Source: Flavobacterium amniphilum (GTDB taxonomy: Bacteria > Bacteroidota > Bacteroidia > Flavobacteriales > Flavobacteriaceae). From it: 64,000 nt of DNA. A program made the position numbers and the translations under genes. The DNA lies in contig NZ_JAMLJL010000006.1 of NCBI RefSeq assembly GCF_023634845.1, positions 1 to 64,000 on the forward strand, given 5' to 3'. Positions 24,713-34,313 of the stretch are shown one piece after another; position 1 is the first letter of the stretch, and every line of letters begins with the position of its first letter. A model generated the notes under the pieces. It did not search any database, was not told the origin of the DNA, and saw nothing but the letters and a program-made list of their open reading frames with translations.

Positions 24713-25630
24713 ATGAAATCCTTCTTCAAAAACAGTTTATTTCTAGTCTTGCTTCTTTTTATAAATGGCAAGACGAATGCCCAGGAAGAAAATATCAGTT
24801 ATGTTACCACAGATGATAATGTGAAGCTTTACACTAAGAAATCAGGCAACGGACCACTATGCATTTTTATACACGGTGGGCCGGGAGCCTGGAGTAAATC
24901 ATTTGAAGATATGTGCGGAAGGAATTTAGAACAGCACTTAACAATGGTCTATTATGATCAAAGAGGATGCGGACGTTCAGAAGGTTCCAAAGATGATAAC
25001 TATTCATTGGCACGTATGCTTAAGGATATAGAAACCATCCGGATTCAAAACAATACCGAAGAAGTTTATTTACTCGCACATTCTTTCGGCGGAATATTGG
25101 CCACACAATATGCATTAACCTATCCAACACATACCAAAGGGGTTATTTTGGCCAATTGCACCCTGAATCTGAAATATTCCATAGCCAATCAGGTTCAATA
25201 CATGAATGAACTCATGGGAATTAAAGACAGTACTGCCGATCCTACACTGCTATCAACCCTTATACAAACCAGAAATACATTTGAAAAGAAAGGAATGGTT
25301 CATAAGTTACTTTCCGACAACAAAGAAAATATTGATCTTTTACACGGTATTGACAGTAAAAACCCCGGTAATTATTCTTTTGCCCAAAAATCATTCGGTA
25401 TTGAAGATTATCTGAAAGACCACACACTAATAACCAACACCATAAAGACTCCTGTTTTGGTTATTACGGGCAAAAAAGACCATGCCATAGGTGAAAAACA
25501 TTATAGATCATTTCTTTTTCCTAACCAGACTGTCGTAAAAATCAATGGCGGACATATTGTGTATTATGAACAAAATGAAAAGTTCTGTAAATCGGTTTTT
25601 AACTTTATTTCCAAAACCAATTCCAACTGA
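24713..25630 (+). CDS. Secreted alpha/beta hydrolase, S33-like
   Basis: The 305-residue product has a signal peptide ending in GKTNAQ. The fold motifs are present: HGGPGAW (~residue 54), YYDQRGCGRSEG (~82), the nucleophile in AHSFGGILA (Ser ~125), an acid in TGKKDHAIG (~251) and the base in NGGHIVYYE (His ~279). HGGPG is typical of proline iminopeptidases, although the substrate is not known. Expected in the periplasm. It is the last gene of the operon of small unknowns that starts near 20628. Confidence 0.85.
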   Translation: MKSFFKNSLFLVLLLFINGKTNAQEENISYVTTDDNVKLYTKKSGNGPLCIFIHGGPGAWSKSFEDMCGRNLEQHLTMVYYDQRGCGRSEGSKDDNYSLARMLKDIETIRIQNNTEEVYLLAHSFGGILATQYALTYPTHTKGVILANCTLNLKYSIANQVQYMNELMGIKDSTADPTLLSTLIQTRNTFEKKGMVHKLLSDNKENIDLLHGIDSKNPGNYSFAQKSFGIEDYLKDHTLITNTIKTPVLVITGKKDHAIGEKHYRSFLFPNQTVVKINGGHIVYYEQNEKFCKSVFNFISKTNSN

Positions 25631-25676
25631 CATTTTTATACAAAGCCAAATTATTAAAACTAGTTTTTCATTTCGG

Positions 25677-25684
25677 TATATTTG
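25677..25684 (+). promoter_or_regulatory. Predicted -7 promoter box
   Basis: TATATTTG matches TAnnTTTG, 63 bp before the start at 25747, with TTTTTCATTTCGG just upstream. No clear -33 TTG at standard spacing. Confidence 0.55.
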
Positions 25685-25746
25685 CAAAAAAATATACCAA
25701 ATTTAAACAGGAAGCTGAAAAAGCTACTTCCCTACTCAACCTTACA

Positions 25747-26577
25747 ATGAAAAAAGCATTTTTAATTAAGTTTTTGATTTTATTCATTTCTATAACTGCT
25801 AATTCACAGGATTTCCTGGTTTTTAAAGTAAGATACAAACCACAAACAAAATATTACCAGATTCAATCGTATAATTTAAAAGCAAGCAATACCTTTTCAG
25901 GAACCGAAGATGTATTAAAAAGACTTAAAGAAAGAGAAGTACAAAATCCTACTGTCACAACTTCGTTTATGAAAAGCGAATCGAATATATTGACCGGAAA
26001 ATTAAATTCAAAAAACGTTTTCCCAATAGCGTGTGAATACATCAATGGTCAAAGTTTAAAAGGGAAAGTAATTATACCAAAAGGGACAATAGTTTACGGA
26101 AAAGGAACTCTGGACAATATGCCTGTATTGGACTCAGTCGCATCTGAACAACTTGATGCTGACTTTAAAAAAAGTTTCCTTAAATCATTAAATGACTTGA
26201 TTTCCCAAATCAATTTCCCGGTTAAAAAGATCAAAATAGGGGAAAGTTTCACTCAAGAAATTCCATTCTCATTTCCGGTTGCAAATAATAATCTGGAAAT
26301 GATCATAAAAACAGAATACAAATTAATTGCTATCAAAAATAACCTGGGATACTTTGAAATTAAATCGGACTATACAATGAAAACCGAAATATCAGAAAAG
26401 GGTTTCAAAGGAAAAGGAACCGGAGAAGGAACTTTGGTTTATGATATCCAAAATAACTTTTTTCAAAAGTTTTATGTTAAGAGCGAAGTTGAAATGGATT
26501 TTTCAATGAATGATTTAAAACTAAATATAAAATCGGAAACTGAAAGCTCACATGAAATCAAAATCTCCAAAAACTAA
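25747..26577 (+). CDS. Secreted hypothetical protein
   Basis: The 276-residue product has a signal peptide ending in TANSQ. The mature part has a paired-strand pattern (SFTQEIPFSFPVANNNLEM, KTEYKLIAIKNNLGYFEIKSDY) ending in LNIKSETESSHEI, as in bacteroidete periplasmic beta-sandwich proteins. A polar helical middle (LKSLNDLISQINFPVKKIKI) separates the two halves. The family is not recognised. Transcribed from a promoter at 25677. Confidence 0.5.
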   Translation: MKKAFLIKFLILFISITANSQDFLVFKVRYKPQTKYYQIQSYNLKASNTFSGTEDVLKRLKEREVQNPTVTTSFMKSESNILTGKLNSKNVFPIACEYINGQSLKGKVIIPKGTIVYGKGTLDNMPVLDSVASEQLDADFKKSFLKSLNDLISQINFPVKKIKIGESFTQEIPFSFPVANNNLEMIIKTEYKLIAIKNNLGYFEIKSDYTMKTEISEKGFKGKGTGEGTLVYDIQNNFFQKFYVKSEVEMDFSMNDLKLNIKSETESSHEIKISKN

Positions 26578-26622
26578 GCTTTTTAAACAAGACAAAAAAC
26601 AGTACAGATTTTTTTGCAAATT

Positions 26623-26745
26623 ATGTTGATAAAAAATTTATCCGAAATCATCATAGAAGAGCACTTTTGTCAAAACGAAACAGTTGATTATAAGTTAATA
26701 AGAAAATACCTACCAAATAAGAATGAAGAATTGGCCTTCCTTTAA
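26623..26745 (+). CDS. Possible 40-residue peptide or gene remnant
   Basis: An open frame from ATG 26623 to TAA 26743-26745 encodes MLIKNLSEIIIEEHF then mostly polar residues. It has no signal or known motif, and it lies in a 287-bp gap. Nothing indicates whether it is translated; it could be the start of a deleted gene. The remainder of the gap holds a TATCTTTA box at 26802-26809, 56 bp before the next gene. Confidence 0.25.
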   Translation: MLIKNLSEIIIEEHFCQNETVDYKLIRKYLPNKNEELAFL

Positions 26746-26864
26746 GAAATCAAATTGATACTATTAAAGGAAAAACAGCATCATAAATGCGGGCGATTTA
26801 CTATCTTTATCGTTTATACAATTAATTATAACTGAATAAAGTCAATAAAATATCTTCATCATAA

Positions 26865-27842
26865 ATGAAATACCTTCCAACTTTCATACTTCTGGTTTCT
26901 TTAACTGTTAGTTGCAATGTAGCCCACAAAAAAATTACGGATAAAAACAAAGGCAAAATAATGTTTACCAGTAAACGTGATGGTAATTTTGACGTTTACC
27001 TGATGAATGATGACAGCACAAATGTTGTTAACCTTACAAACGATCCTTCAACTGATTATGGATTAAACTGGTCACCTGACGGAAAACATATTCTCTTTTA
27101 CAGCAACAGAAGCGGTAATGAAGAAATCTGGCGTATGAATCCGGACGGATCTAATCCCGTTAATTTGACGAATGCTCCTTCAAACGAACGCAGTGCCACC
27201 TATTCACCGGACGGAAAAAAAATTGTTTTCATATCTGACCGGGATGAGAAAACCAATGATCTATACCTGATGAATGCAGATGGCAGTGATGTCAAAAGAA
27301 TTACAACAAATAAATCGTATTGCGAAAGTCCGGTATGGACCAAAGACGGCCAAAATATAGTGTTTACACTTGAAATAAAAGAAGTCTTCAAAGATGTCAA
27401 AAAAGATAATAAGGTCAAAAAAAACAAGAAGGGCAAAAAAGATAAAAAAGTAGCGAAAGAAAAAGATGAAGTGGTACTCAACGGTGAACTCTTTATGGTA
27501 AACATAAATGGAAATAACCTGAGAAGAATGACGTACAAATCAGGATTTGATTCGGGTGCGGCCATTTCACCCAACGGAAAAAAAATTGCCTTTTACAGCA
27601 AATCAGAAGCCGGCTTCATGGATATCTACATCATGACCATCAATGGTACCGAGATTCACAACCTGACTAATGATCAGGCTGAAGATTATTCTCCTTCCTG
27701 GTCGCCTGACGGTAACTGGATTTCATTTACATCAGGTAACAGTACCAACTATGACATTTGGAAAATTAATATCCATACAAAAGAAAGAATTCGTCTGACC
27801 AGCAATCCCAAACGGGACGAAACGCCTTATTTTAAGCCTTAA
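26865..27842 (+). CDS. TolB-like WD40/PD40 beta-propeller lipoprotein
   Basis: The 325-residue product has a lipobox (LTVSC, Cys17). Repeated blade motifs are visible: IMFTSKRDGNFDVYLMN, LNWSPDGKHILFYSNRSG, ATYSPDGKKIVFISDRD, PVWTKDGQNIVF, AAISPNGKKIAFYSKSE and PSWSPDGNWISFTS. They are the PD40/TolB blade pattern, roughly six blades. Between residues ~170 and 200 is an inserted lysine-rich stretch (KKDNKVKKNKKGKKDKK), which interrupts blade order. Likely periplasmic and protein-binding, but not TolB itself, because TolA/TolQR are not visible. Confidence 0.8.
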   Translation: MKYLPTFILLVSLTVSCNVAHKKITDKNKGKIMFTSKRDGNFDVYLMNDDSTNVVNLTNDPSTDYGLNWSPDGKHILFYSNRSGNEEIWRMNPDGSNPVNLTNAPSNERSATYSPDGKKIVFISDRDEKTNDLYLMNADGSDVKRITTNKSYCESPVWTKDGQNIVFTLEIKEVFKDVKKDNKVKKNKKGKKDKKVAKEKDEVVLNGELFMVNINGNNLRRMTYKSGFDSGAAISPNGKKIAFYSKSEAGFMDIYIMTINGTEIHNLTNDQAEDYSPSWSPDGNWISFTSGNSTNYDIWKINIHTKERIRLTSNPKRDETPYFKP

Positions 27843-27873
27843 AGCAGTCTAAAAATAAACACTAAAACTTACT

Positions 27874-30852
27874 TCAATTACAAAGATCGTCCTGTTTCAT
27901 CTGCTCAACAGCTTCGCGCAGTGTCTGGTCGGCCAATTTGAAAAGTCTTAAGATTTCCTCTTTTTCCTGGGTTTCTTTTGCTTTTCTTTCAAGTTCTTTA
28001 ACCGTATCCATAATCGAAATAATACCCAGTATTTCAATGCTGGGTTTCATTTCATGCATCACATGGTAAACGCCCATAAAATCATTTTCCTCTATTTTTT
28101 GCGCGGCTTTGTCAAGCATTGAAGGTGTTTGTTCGATAAACATTTTCATGACTGTACTGACAAATTCATCGTCATCTTTGCTCAAATCGTAAAGAGAACT
28201 CAAATTGTATAAAGCAGCGACTGTCTTTGTTTTTTCTTTTTTTGTACTTGAAAAATAATGACTTTTCCCAACATGTCTGGCAATGGTTTCAATCATAATA
28301 TCTTCTTCGAAAGGTTTGGTAATGTAATCATCCATTCCAACTTCACGGCATCTTTCAACCTCTGTTTTAAAGGCATTAGCAGTAAGTGCAATAATCGGTG
28401 TTGCCAATTTTAAATCATTACGGATTCTTTTAGTAGTTTCAATTCCGTCCATTTCCGGCATCTGAATATCCATCAATATGACATCAAACTCCTGTTTTCC
28501 CAGTATTTCAAGCGCCTTCACACCATTAACAGCTTCGGTAACACGACAATTATAATATCGTAGCGAGTTTTGGGCTACCATCCGGTTCAAATCGTTGTCT
28601 TCTACTAACAATACTGAAATATTGTCAATTGATATTTCTTTCTCCTGTATATTACTGATTTTAAGGTTTTCTTCATTTCCCTTTTGGAAACGGAGAAGAA
28701 TCTGAATCGTTGTTCCTTCATTTTTATTGCTCTCAACCTCTATTTTCCCGTCCATTAACTGCACCAATTCTTTGGTTATGGCCATACCTAAACCGGTTCC
28801 TCCGAATTTACGTGTAATAGCCTTATCTTCCTGAGAAAATTTCCTGAAAATAGAATCGACAAAATCTTTCTCAATACCTATTCCAGTATCCTGGACAGTT
28901 ATACATAATTCCTGATAATCTGTACTTTCTTCCAATACTTCACAATGCACACTGACTTTGCCTTCATTTGTAAATTTCAATGCATTACCAACAAGGTTAA
29001 AAAGAATTTGCTCTAATCGGAGTGCATCTCCTTTCAGGACAGGATAAACCGTTTCTGAAATCGTACTGCTGAAAGCCAATCCTTTTTCAACTGCTTTTGT
29101 TTCCAATACTTTGTGCACATTCATAATGGTATGCTCAAAAATAAAATCTTCATACTCAAGGGACATTTCCCCGGCTTCAATTTTGGAAATATCCAAAACG
29201 TTATTAATAATCGCCAACAAATGCTTTGATGCAATGGAACTGTTATGAATATAATTTTTTTGCATCTCGGTCAGTTCTTCTTTATCGAGTTCCCGTAAAA
29301 ATCCAATGATTGCGTTCAAAGGCGTACGGATTTCATGACTCATATTGGCCAAAAAGGTTTCTTTAGCTTTTGATGCTTCCTGTGCCTTTATTTTTTCCTT
29401 CTGAAGATCGATTTCCATTTGTTTTTGTTCGGTCACATCCAAATGAATTCCTATAGATCCCACTAACCTGCCGGTGTCATCGAATTCGGGAGCTCCGCCT
29501 ATTGTCCACCACCGAAGTTCGCCTTTCTTATTCTTTACCGGCATTTGATACACATCTGATCCTCCCTGCTTCCGCATTTCGATTTTAGATTGCATAATTT
29601 CCAGGTTTTCTTCCGATATAAAGAGCTGTGATGCTTTTTTTCCCAAAATCTCTTCCATATCATAACCCGAAATATCCAAAAAACTTTGATTCGCAAACTG
29701 AATGACTTCTTCGTTGTCAACAACCATCAATCCCAAATTCATGTTCGCAATAATATTACGGTATTTCTCTTCCTGTGATTTTAAGTTATCTTCAGCCTTT
29801 TTCCGTTCGGAAATATCCTGGATAAAAGAACAGAAAAACATTTCCCCGTTTTGTTTAATCGGGATGATGGATATTTCAATGGGAAATTCAACTCCTTGCT
29901 TATTTAAGCCCGTAATTTGGAATTGACGGTTTAAAACAGGACCTTCTCCCGTTTTCATATAATGGCTCATACCCCGCTTATGGGCCTCAACATATTGCGG
30001 CGGAATAATCGTATTGGAAAGGAATTTACCTATTACTTCATCGCTTTCCCAACCAAAAATAGTGCTTGCCGGCTTGTTCCAAAAGATTATTTTGTCTTCA
30101 CAGTCAATCGTGATAATTGCATTGAGAGATGCATTCATAATCAAACGGCTTCGTTCCTCACTTTGCTCCAAAAGGGTACGGGTTTTTATCTTTTGCGTAA
30201 TATTGACATACTTCCAAAGATGGCCTTTGTGCTCTTCTCCTATCACCACGGGAAGATATTCTCTTTGTAGAAATCCTTCGGTTACGGTTTCCAGTAATTC
30301 ACTGGCGGTTCGTTTCTTTTCTTTAATAATCTCACGGGTTCTGTCAGTAAAAATATCCTGTTTTTTGAATATCGTTTTGCAATACTCTTCAATGGCAACA
30401 CAATCTCTTCCGGTCATGTTTTCCGCGAGCTCATCAATACCGAACATTTCACAGAATTTCTGATTGGCAAACAGTACTTTCCTGTCTTCATCTTCCACTA
30501 AAATACCGGATTGGATACTGTCCAATAATATCCGTAACAATCCAACGGTACGGTCAGATTCATTTGCTGTAGTCTTATCGGCTTTATAATCTGAAATGCA
30601 CTGAGCATTACTATTCCTTTTGTAGTCTTCATCAGAATTGCTAAAAGTATCTTTCCAAACTTCATGTTGCTGTTTAACAGAACTGACTTTCCCACGCTCC
30701 TGAAAAATCCTGTTCCCAGTGTGCTTATTTTTTTCAAAGGTCAGATAGGAATCATTAATCGCTTTCAAAAATGACTCGAATTCACTGTTTTCAGAAATTT
30801 CACGGGTAAGATGCACCTTAATTTGTTCCTGTAGTAGTTGATGAAAATCCAT
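27874..30852 (-). CDS. Hybrid sensor histidine kinase, PAS-HisKA-HATPase-REC-HPt
   Basis: The 992-residue cytoplasmic protein has no membrane segments. In order: an N-terminal region; three PAS domains (~105-165, ~240-350, ~365-480); a dimerisation/H-box with MSHEIRTPLNAIIGF (His506); an HATPase with NLVGNALKFTNEG and GTGLGMAITKELVQ (~610-735); a REC domain with VLLVEDNDLNRM and the phosphoacceptor in LMDIQMPEMDG (Asp ~794); and a C-terminal HPt-like domain with HEMKPS (His ~935) in place of the usual HxLKGS. It is an all-in-one phosphorelay protein with no separate output regulator next to it. It is convergent with the TolB-like gene and has 357 bp upstream. Confidence 0.9.
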   Translation of the reverse strand: MDFHQLLQEQIKVHLTREISENSEFESFLKAINDSYLTFEKNKHTGNRIFQERGKVSSVKQQHEVWKDTFSNSDEDYKRNSNAQCISDYKADKTTANESDRTVGLLRILLDSIQSGILVEDEDRKVLFANQKFCEMFGIDELAENMTGRDCVAIEEYCKTIFKKQDIFTDRTREIIKEKKRTASELLETVTEGFLQREYLPVVIGEEHKGHLWKYVNITQKIKTRTLLEQSEERSRLIMNASLNAIITIDCEDKIIFWNKPASTIFGWESDEVIGKFLSNTIIPPQYVEAHKRGMSHYMKTGEGPVLNRQFQITGLNKQGVEFPIEISIIPIKQNGEMFFCSFIQDISERKKAEDNLKSQEEKYRNIIANMNLGLMVVDNEEVIQFANQSFLDISGYDMEEILGKKASQLFISEENLEIMQSKIEMRKQGGSDVYQMPVKNKKGELRWWTIGGAPEFDDTGRLVGSIGIHLDVTEQKQMEIDLQKEKIKAQEASKAKETFLANMSHEIRTPLNAIIGFLRELDKEELTEMQKNYIHNSSIASKHLLAIINNVLDISKIEAGEMSLEYEDFIFEHTIMNVHKVLETKAVEKGLAFSSTISETVYPVLKGDALRLEQILFNLVGNALKFTNEGKVSVHCEVLEESTDYQELCITVQDTGIGIEKDFVDSIFRKFSQEDKAITRKFGGTGLGMAITKELVQLMDGKIEVESNKNEGTTIQILLRFQKGNEENLKISNIQEKEISIDNISVLLVEDNDLNRMVAQNSLRYYNCRVTEAVNGVKALEILGKQEFDVILMDIQMPEMDGIETTKRIRNDLKLATPIIALTANAFKTEVERCREVGMDDYITKPFEEDIMIETIARHVGKSHYFSSTKKEKTKTVAALYNLSSLYDLSKDDDEFVSTVMKMFIEQTPSMLDKAAQKIEENDFMGVYHVMHEMKPSIEILGIISIMDTVKELERKAKETQEKEEILRLFKLADQTLREAVEQMKQDDLCN

Positions 30853-31209
30853 AATCAGTTTATTTTGTTAATAATTGGAATGGACAATATCCGGTTTCAG
30901 CCTGGTGCGGGGGAGTTTCAAATAACTATTCTTCAATTAATTAAGATAAGCTTTTTGAAAGTTTTTCATGCTTAAACCAAATCTATTACTAAAATAATAA
31001 AAAGAATCGGCAAAAAAAGCTTTTTATGAAAAGAAAGAAAAAACCTACTTATTTTTTTTCAATTTCTTTGGTTTAAAAATTGAAAAACTACTTATTTTGT
31101 AACAATTTTTCATCAATTTTACTAAATCAAAATCATCTGTTATTTTACTCCAATAAAAAATGAAAAATCTTTTCTTTGTACTTTTTCCTAACTACAACAA
31201 ACAATAATA
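30853..31209. other. Divergent intergenic region with AT-rich hairpin
   Basis: This 357-bp gap separates divergent genes. TTTTTCAATTT (31055-31065) and AAATTGAAAAA (31077-31087) form an 11-bp stem. CTACTTATTTT occurs twice, at about 31045 and 31088. No gene or RNA is supported, and no -7 box matches the full TAnnTTTG consensus (GTACTTTTT at ~31180 is the nearest for the downstream gene). Confidence 0.4.
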
Positions 31210-31812
31210 ATGCCCCAACTAATCAAACATCCCCTAACCCTGGAAAGTAATTCCATAAAACTTCTTCCGCTTGAAAAGGAACATTTCGAATCACTTCTTG
31301 AAGCAGCATCCAACCCGGAAATCTGGGAACTGACTTCCGTGAACTATTCCATACCTGAGGTTTTTCATACTAACAGCAATACTGCTTTGGCAGACAGGGA
31401 TAAAGGCTCTGCTTATCCTTTTGTGATTATTGATACAAAAACGAACGAAATTATCGGTACAACACGCTTTCTGGAGATTGTTCCGGCCGACAAAAAATTG
31501 GAAATCGGGGTTACCTGGATCAAAAAAGAATACTGGGGCTCAACCGTAAACCTCGAATGTAAATTCATTATGTTGCAGTATTGCTTTGAGGTTTTAAAAA
31601 CTGTCCGCGTACAATTCCGGGCAAAATCAAATAATGCCCGCTCCAGAAAAGCCATGGAGAATATGGGAGCCCATTTTGAAGGTATTATGCGGAAAGATAA
31701 AATCGAAGCTAACGGAATTCCCAGAGATACTGCTTTTTACAGCATCATAGACTCCGAATGGGAACAGGTAAAAGAGAAAATCACCAATTTAATTGCATCA
31801 AAAAAATTATAA
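31210..31812 (+). CDS. GNAT family N-acetyltransferase (RimJ/RimL-like)
   Basis: The 200-residue product matches the RimJ/RimL-type acetyltransferase layout: SNSIKLLPLEKEHFESLLEA at the start, EIIGTTRFLEIVPADKKLEIG, the acetyl-CoA site around VTWIKKEYWGSTVNLECK, and KTVRVQFRAKSNNARSRKAMEN..MG near the C-terminus. It transfers acetyl groups to an N-terminus or small amine; the substrate is unknown. It has no signal peptide. It is 7 bp before the next gene and so probably leads an operon to 32955. Confidence 0.85.
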   Translation: MPQLIKHPLTLESNSIKLLPLEKEHFESLLEAASNPEIWELTSVNYSIPEVFHTNSNTALADRDKGSAYPFVIIDTKTNEIIGTTRFLEIVPADKKLEIGVTWIKKEYWGSTVNLECKFIMLQYCFEVLKTVRVQFRAKSNNARSRKAMENMGAHFEGIMRKDKIEANGIPRDTAFYSIIDSEWEQVKEKITNLIASKKL

Positions 31813-31819
31813 CTTCTTC

Positions 31820-32359
31820 ATGTCAAAATCAAGAATAAAATATTATCTGATTTGCTTCACGATAATGGGGATCTATTCAGTAATCATAAAACCGTTTATA
31901 GAAAAACCATATCTTGACAATGATATACGTTCTTTCGAAAATGGAACATGGATATATACCATTACACTTTGTGTGGTTTTATACCTCATGGCAGTCATAT
32001 TCTTTTTAAAAACGAAGGAAATTACGGATCGCCTCTATGTGTTTTTAGCTCCTTTTGCGTTCTTCTTTTTTTCCTCCTTCTTTATCAAAGGAATGCTAGA
32101 CAAAGGAATGCTGCTTTTCAACACAACAACCGGTAATCAATATGTAACTGAATCTTATTCTGTCGTAAAAACCAAAGAAATTGAATGTCCTTATCTACTT
32201 CATAACATAGAAACATTAATTGGCAATGAAGAAGAATTAGAAAAGATTGACGCAATCCGCAAAAGAAAAAAACAAAAATCTCTTTTTCTGTTGCAAAATC
32301 AAGATACCGTAAATGTTATTTACAAAACAGGATTCTTTAACGTGAAATACCTCGAATAA
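31820..32359 (+). CDS. Three-helix membrane protein
   Basis: The start at 31820 (MSKSRIKYYL) is preferred; it begins 7 bp after the GNAT stop. The 179-residue product has three hydrophobic segments (~8-27, ~45-66, ~74-93), a soluble C-terminal half of ~85 residues with lysine-rich helix (KIDAIRKRKKQKSLF), and no recognised family. Its stop codon overlaps the next start by one base (TAATG), so it is translationally linked with the CHAP gene. Confidence 0.55.
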   Translation: MSKSRIKYYLICFTIMGIYSVIIKPFIEKPYLDNDIRSFENGTWIYTITLCVVLYLMAVIFFLKTKEITDRLYVFLAPFAFFFFSSFFIKGMLDKGMLLFNTTTGNQYVTESYSVVKTKEIECPYLLHNIETLIGNEEELEKIDAIRKRKKQKSLFLLQNQDTVNVIYKTGFFNVKYLE

Positions 32360-32955
32360 TGAAACTTAAACATCTCTTTTTCCTCTCTGTTATCATTCTG
32401 TTAGTATTTGTTGCCACTTGGTCTGCCAAAAAAATCAACCTCAACCCAAATTATAATGTCGGACAAAAGCTGGACAGCCTCCACGGAGTTCATGTTTACT
32501 ACAACGGCGGGGTCGATCATACCTCTGAAAGAAACCTGACTTCTGATAATTACAATCTCGGACTCAAATACCAATGTGTAGAATTCGTGAAAAGATACTA
32601 CTACGAACATCTGAACCATAAAATGCCGGATGCTTACGGACACGCAAAAGATTTCTTTGATGCTGCTGTAACCGACGGACAGCTTAACAAAAAAAGAGAT
32701 TTAACCCAGTACAGCAATCCAAGTCTTTCAAAACCTCTGGTAGGCGATCTGGTGATTTTCAGTCCAACAATCCTTAACCGCTTCGGTCATGTTGCAATTA
32801 TCTCAAATGTAAAGGATGACCAAATCGAAATCATCCAGCAAAACCCGGGACCCTTCGGAACTTCACGGGAAACTTATACGCTGATAAGCGAAAACGGCAA
32901 GTGGAATATCAATAATGACAGAATTATGGGTTGGCTCCGGAAGGAAAATAAATAG
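32359..32955 (+). CDS. CHAP-domain amidase/peptidase
   Basis: The 198-residue product has an N-terminal membrane anchor or signal (residues ~4-22). The CHAP fold is shown by the catalytic Cys in KYQCVEFVKRYYYEHLNH (~73), a central region PLVGDLVIFSP and the catalytic His in RFGHVAIISNV (~140), ending with IQQNPGPF. CHAP enzymes cut peptidoglycan cross-links or glutathionylspermidine-type amides. Its start overlaps the previous stop by one base. The membrane anchor suggests work on the cell wall. Confidence 0.85.
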   Translation: MKLKHLFFLSVIILLVFVATWSAKKINLNPNYNVGQKLDSLHGVHVYYNGGVDHTSERNLTSDNYNLGLKYQCVEFVKRYYYEHLNHKMPDAYGHAKDFFDAAVTDGQLNKKRDLTQYSNPSLSKPLVGDLVIFSPTILNRFGHVAIISNVKDDQIEIIQQNPGPFGTSRETYTLISENGKWNINNDRIMGWLRKENK

Positions 32956-33024
32956 TTCTATTAAACATTAGGATAGGGCTTCTTTATTTCCTTCATTTGT
33001 AACCGATTTAATACCAAAACTAAA

Positions 33025-33678
33025 ATGAAACTCTTCTTATTTACTCTTTCAGCTGTCTTATTTTTCAGTTGTAGCCAAAAAGAAAACCATAACCCAACTT
33101 CTGACAATAAAGACACAATAGCCGTGGAGGCAATTACGGCAACTGAAGAAAGAGATACTTCAGTACCAACAATAGAAGAACACTATTTTGATTATACCAA
33201 TACGGTATTAAAGGAAGATTTCAAACAATCCATACAACACCTCTTTTCCGATACCGGATCGAAAGATACTTTTACGCTCTCAATTCCGAAAGGAAACATC
33301 AACCGGACCGAAACTACTCTGAAAATAGTTGCGGCAAACGGTGAATTGATCCTGGAAAAGAAATTTACTACCAGAGAACTCATAAATGGTTATGACCTTC
33401 GTGAAATAACCAATGATACCCAAATGGAAGCCTACATAATCGACAAAGCAAAAAATATTCTCAATAACGATTCTTTTATCGATTTAAGCGAACCAATTGA
33501 TAAAAATAGTTTTGTATTTAATACGGAAAAAGAAGATTTTGAAAACTTTGAGGCTTATACAGAATGCAAAAATGATAAACGTTCCATTTTTGTCATTGGT
33601 TTGGAAGAAGAAAACATAACTTATATGGTCTATTCCGCTAAACTTAAAAAAGTAGTGGATGTTTTATACTGCTGTTGA
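33025..33678 (+). CDS. Lipoprotein
   Basis: The 217-residue product has a lipobox (SAVLFFSC, Cys16), a ~40-residue low-complexity linker rich in Asp, Thr and Glu, then an alpha/beta domain from ~55 to 217 that ends with a CC dipeptide. There are no enzyme motifs and the family is not recognised. It follows the CHAP gene after 69 bp. Confidence 0.55.
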   Translation: MKLFLFTLSAVLFFSCSQKENHNPTSDNKDTIAVEAITATEERDTSVPTIEEHYFDYTNTVLKEDFKQSIQHLFSDTGSKDTFTLSIPKGNINRTETTLKIVAANGELILEKKFTTRELINGYDLREITNDTQMEAYIIDKAKNILNNDSFIDLSEPIDKNSFVFNTEKEDFENFEAYTECKNDKRSIFVIGLEEENITYMVYSAKLKKVVDVLYCC

Positions 33679-33731
33679 AAATTATCTAAAAGTAACGTTT
33701 AATTTTACACCCTCTTTAAATTAACTGTCTC

Positions 33732-34313
33732 TTGCCGGAAGAAAATAAAATACTGGTCATACTCGATCTGGACGAAACCTTGATTCACGCCACCCGTAAT
33801 CCTCTCTATGAAAACTGGGATTTTGAGCTGTTCAATTATAAAATATTCATCCGGCCGCATCTCCACGTTTTTTTGTCTTTTCTGAAAGATAACTTTGACG
33901 TTGCCGTATGGTCTTCGGCTTCTGATGATTATGTAACCAAAGTAGTCGAAGAAATTTTTCCCGATGATTACGGATTGAAATTCGTCTGGGGAAGAACCAA
34001 ATGTACCTATAAGCCGGATTATTCAAAAGCCGAAGAAATTGGCTATTTCGACTATTATTCGCACTTCGAATACATCAAAATTTTGAAAAAGGTGACCAAA
34101 AAGTTCCCTTATACCAAAGAACAAATCCTTATTATTGATGATACACCGCGTAAAGCGATGTACAACTTCGGTAATGCCATCTACCCTTCCGAATTCAACG
34201 GTGATAAAAACGATAACGAACTGGAATTACTCGTAAACTATCTTGAAACTTTCAAAGACATTTCAAATGTGAGAACAATTGAAAAACGAAACTGGAGAGA
34301 TGTCTTAAAATAG
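33732..34313 (+). CDS. FCP1/SCP-like HAD phosphatase
   Basis: The start is a TTG at 33732 (MPEENKILVILDLDETLIHA). The HAD catalytic motif DLDETL (D-x-D-x-T/V) is near residue 12-16; FIRPHLHVFL and the NIF-type strand VAVWSSASDDYVTKV follow; motif III is a Lys in KKVTKKF or similar; motif IV is LIIDDTPRK. This matches the NLI-interacting factor-like phosphatases that are best known from eukaryotes (CTD phosphatases), but bacterial members exist. The 193-residue protein has no signal and its substrate is unknown. The second 21-bp array begins 100 bp after it. Confidence 0.8.
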   Translation: MPEENKILVILDLDETLIHATRNPLYENWDFELFNYKIFIRPHLHVFLSFLKDNFDVAVWSSASDDYVTKVVEEIFPDDYGLKFVWGRTKCTYKPDYSKAEEIGYFDYYSHFEYIKILKKVTKKFPYTKEQILIIDDTPRKAMYNFGNAIYPSEFNGDKNDNELELLVNYLETFKDISNVRTIEKRNWRDVLK

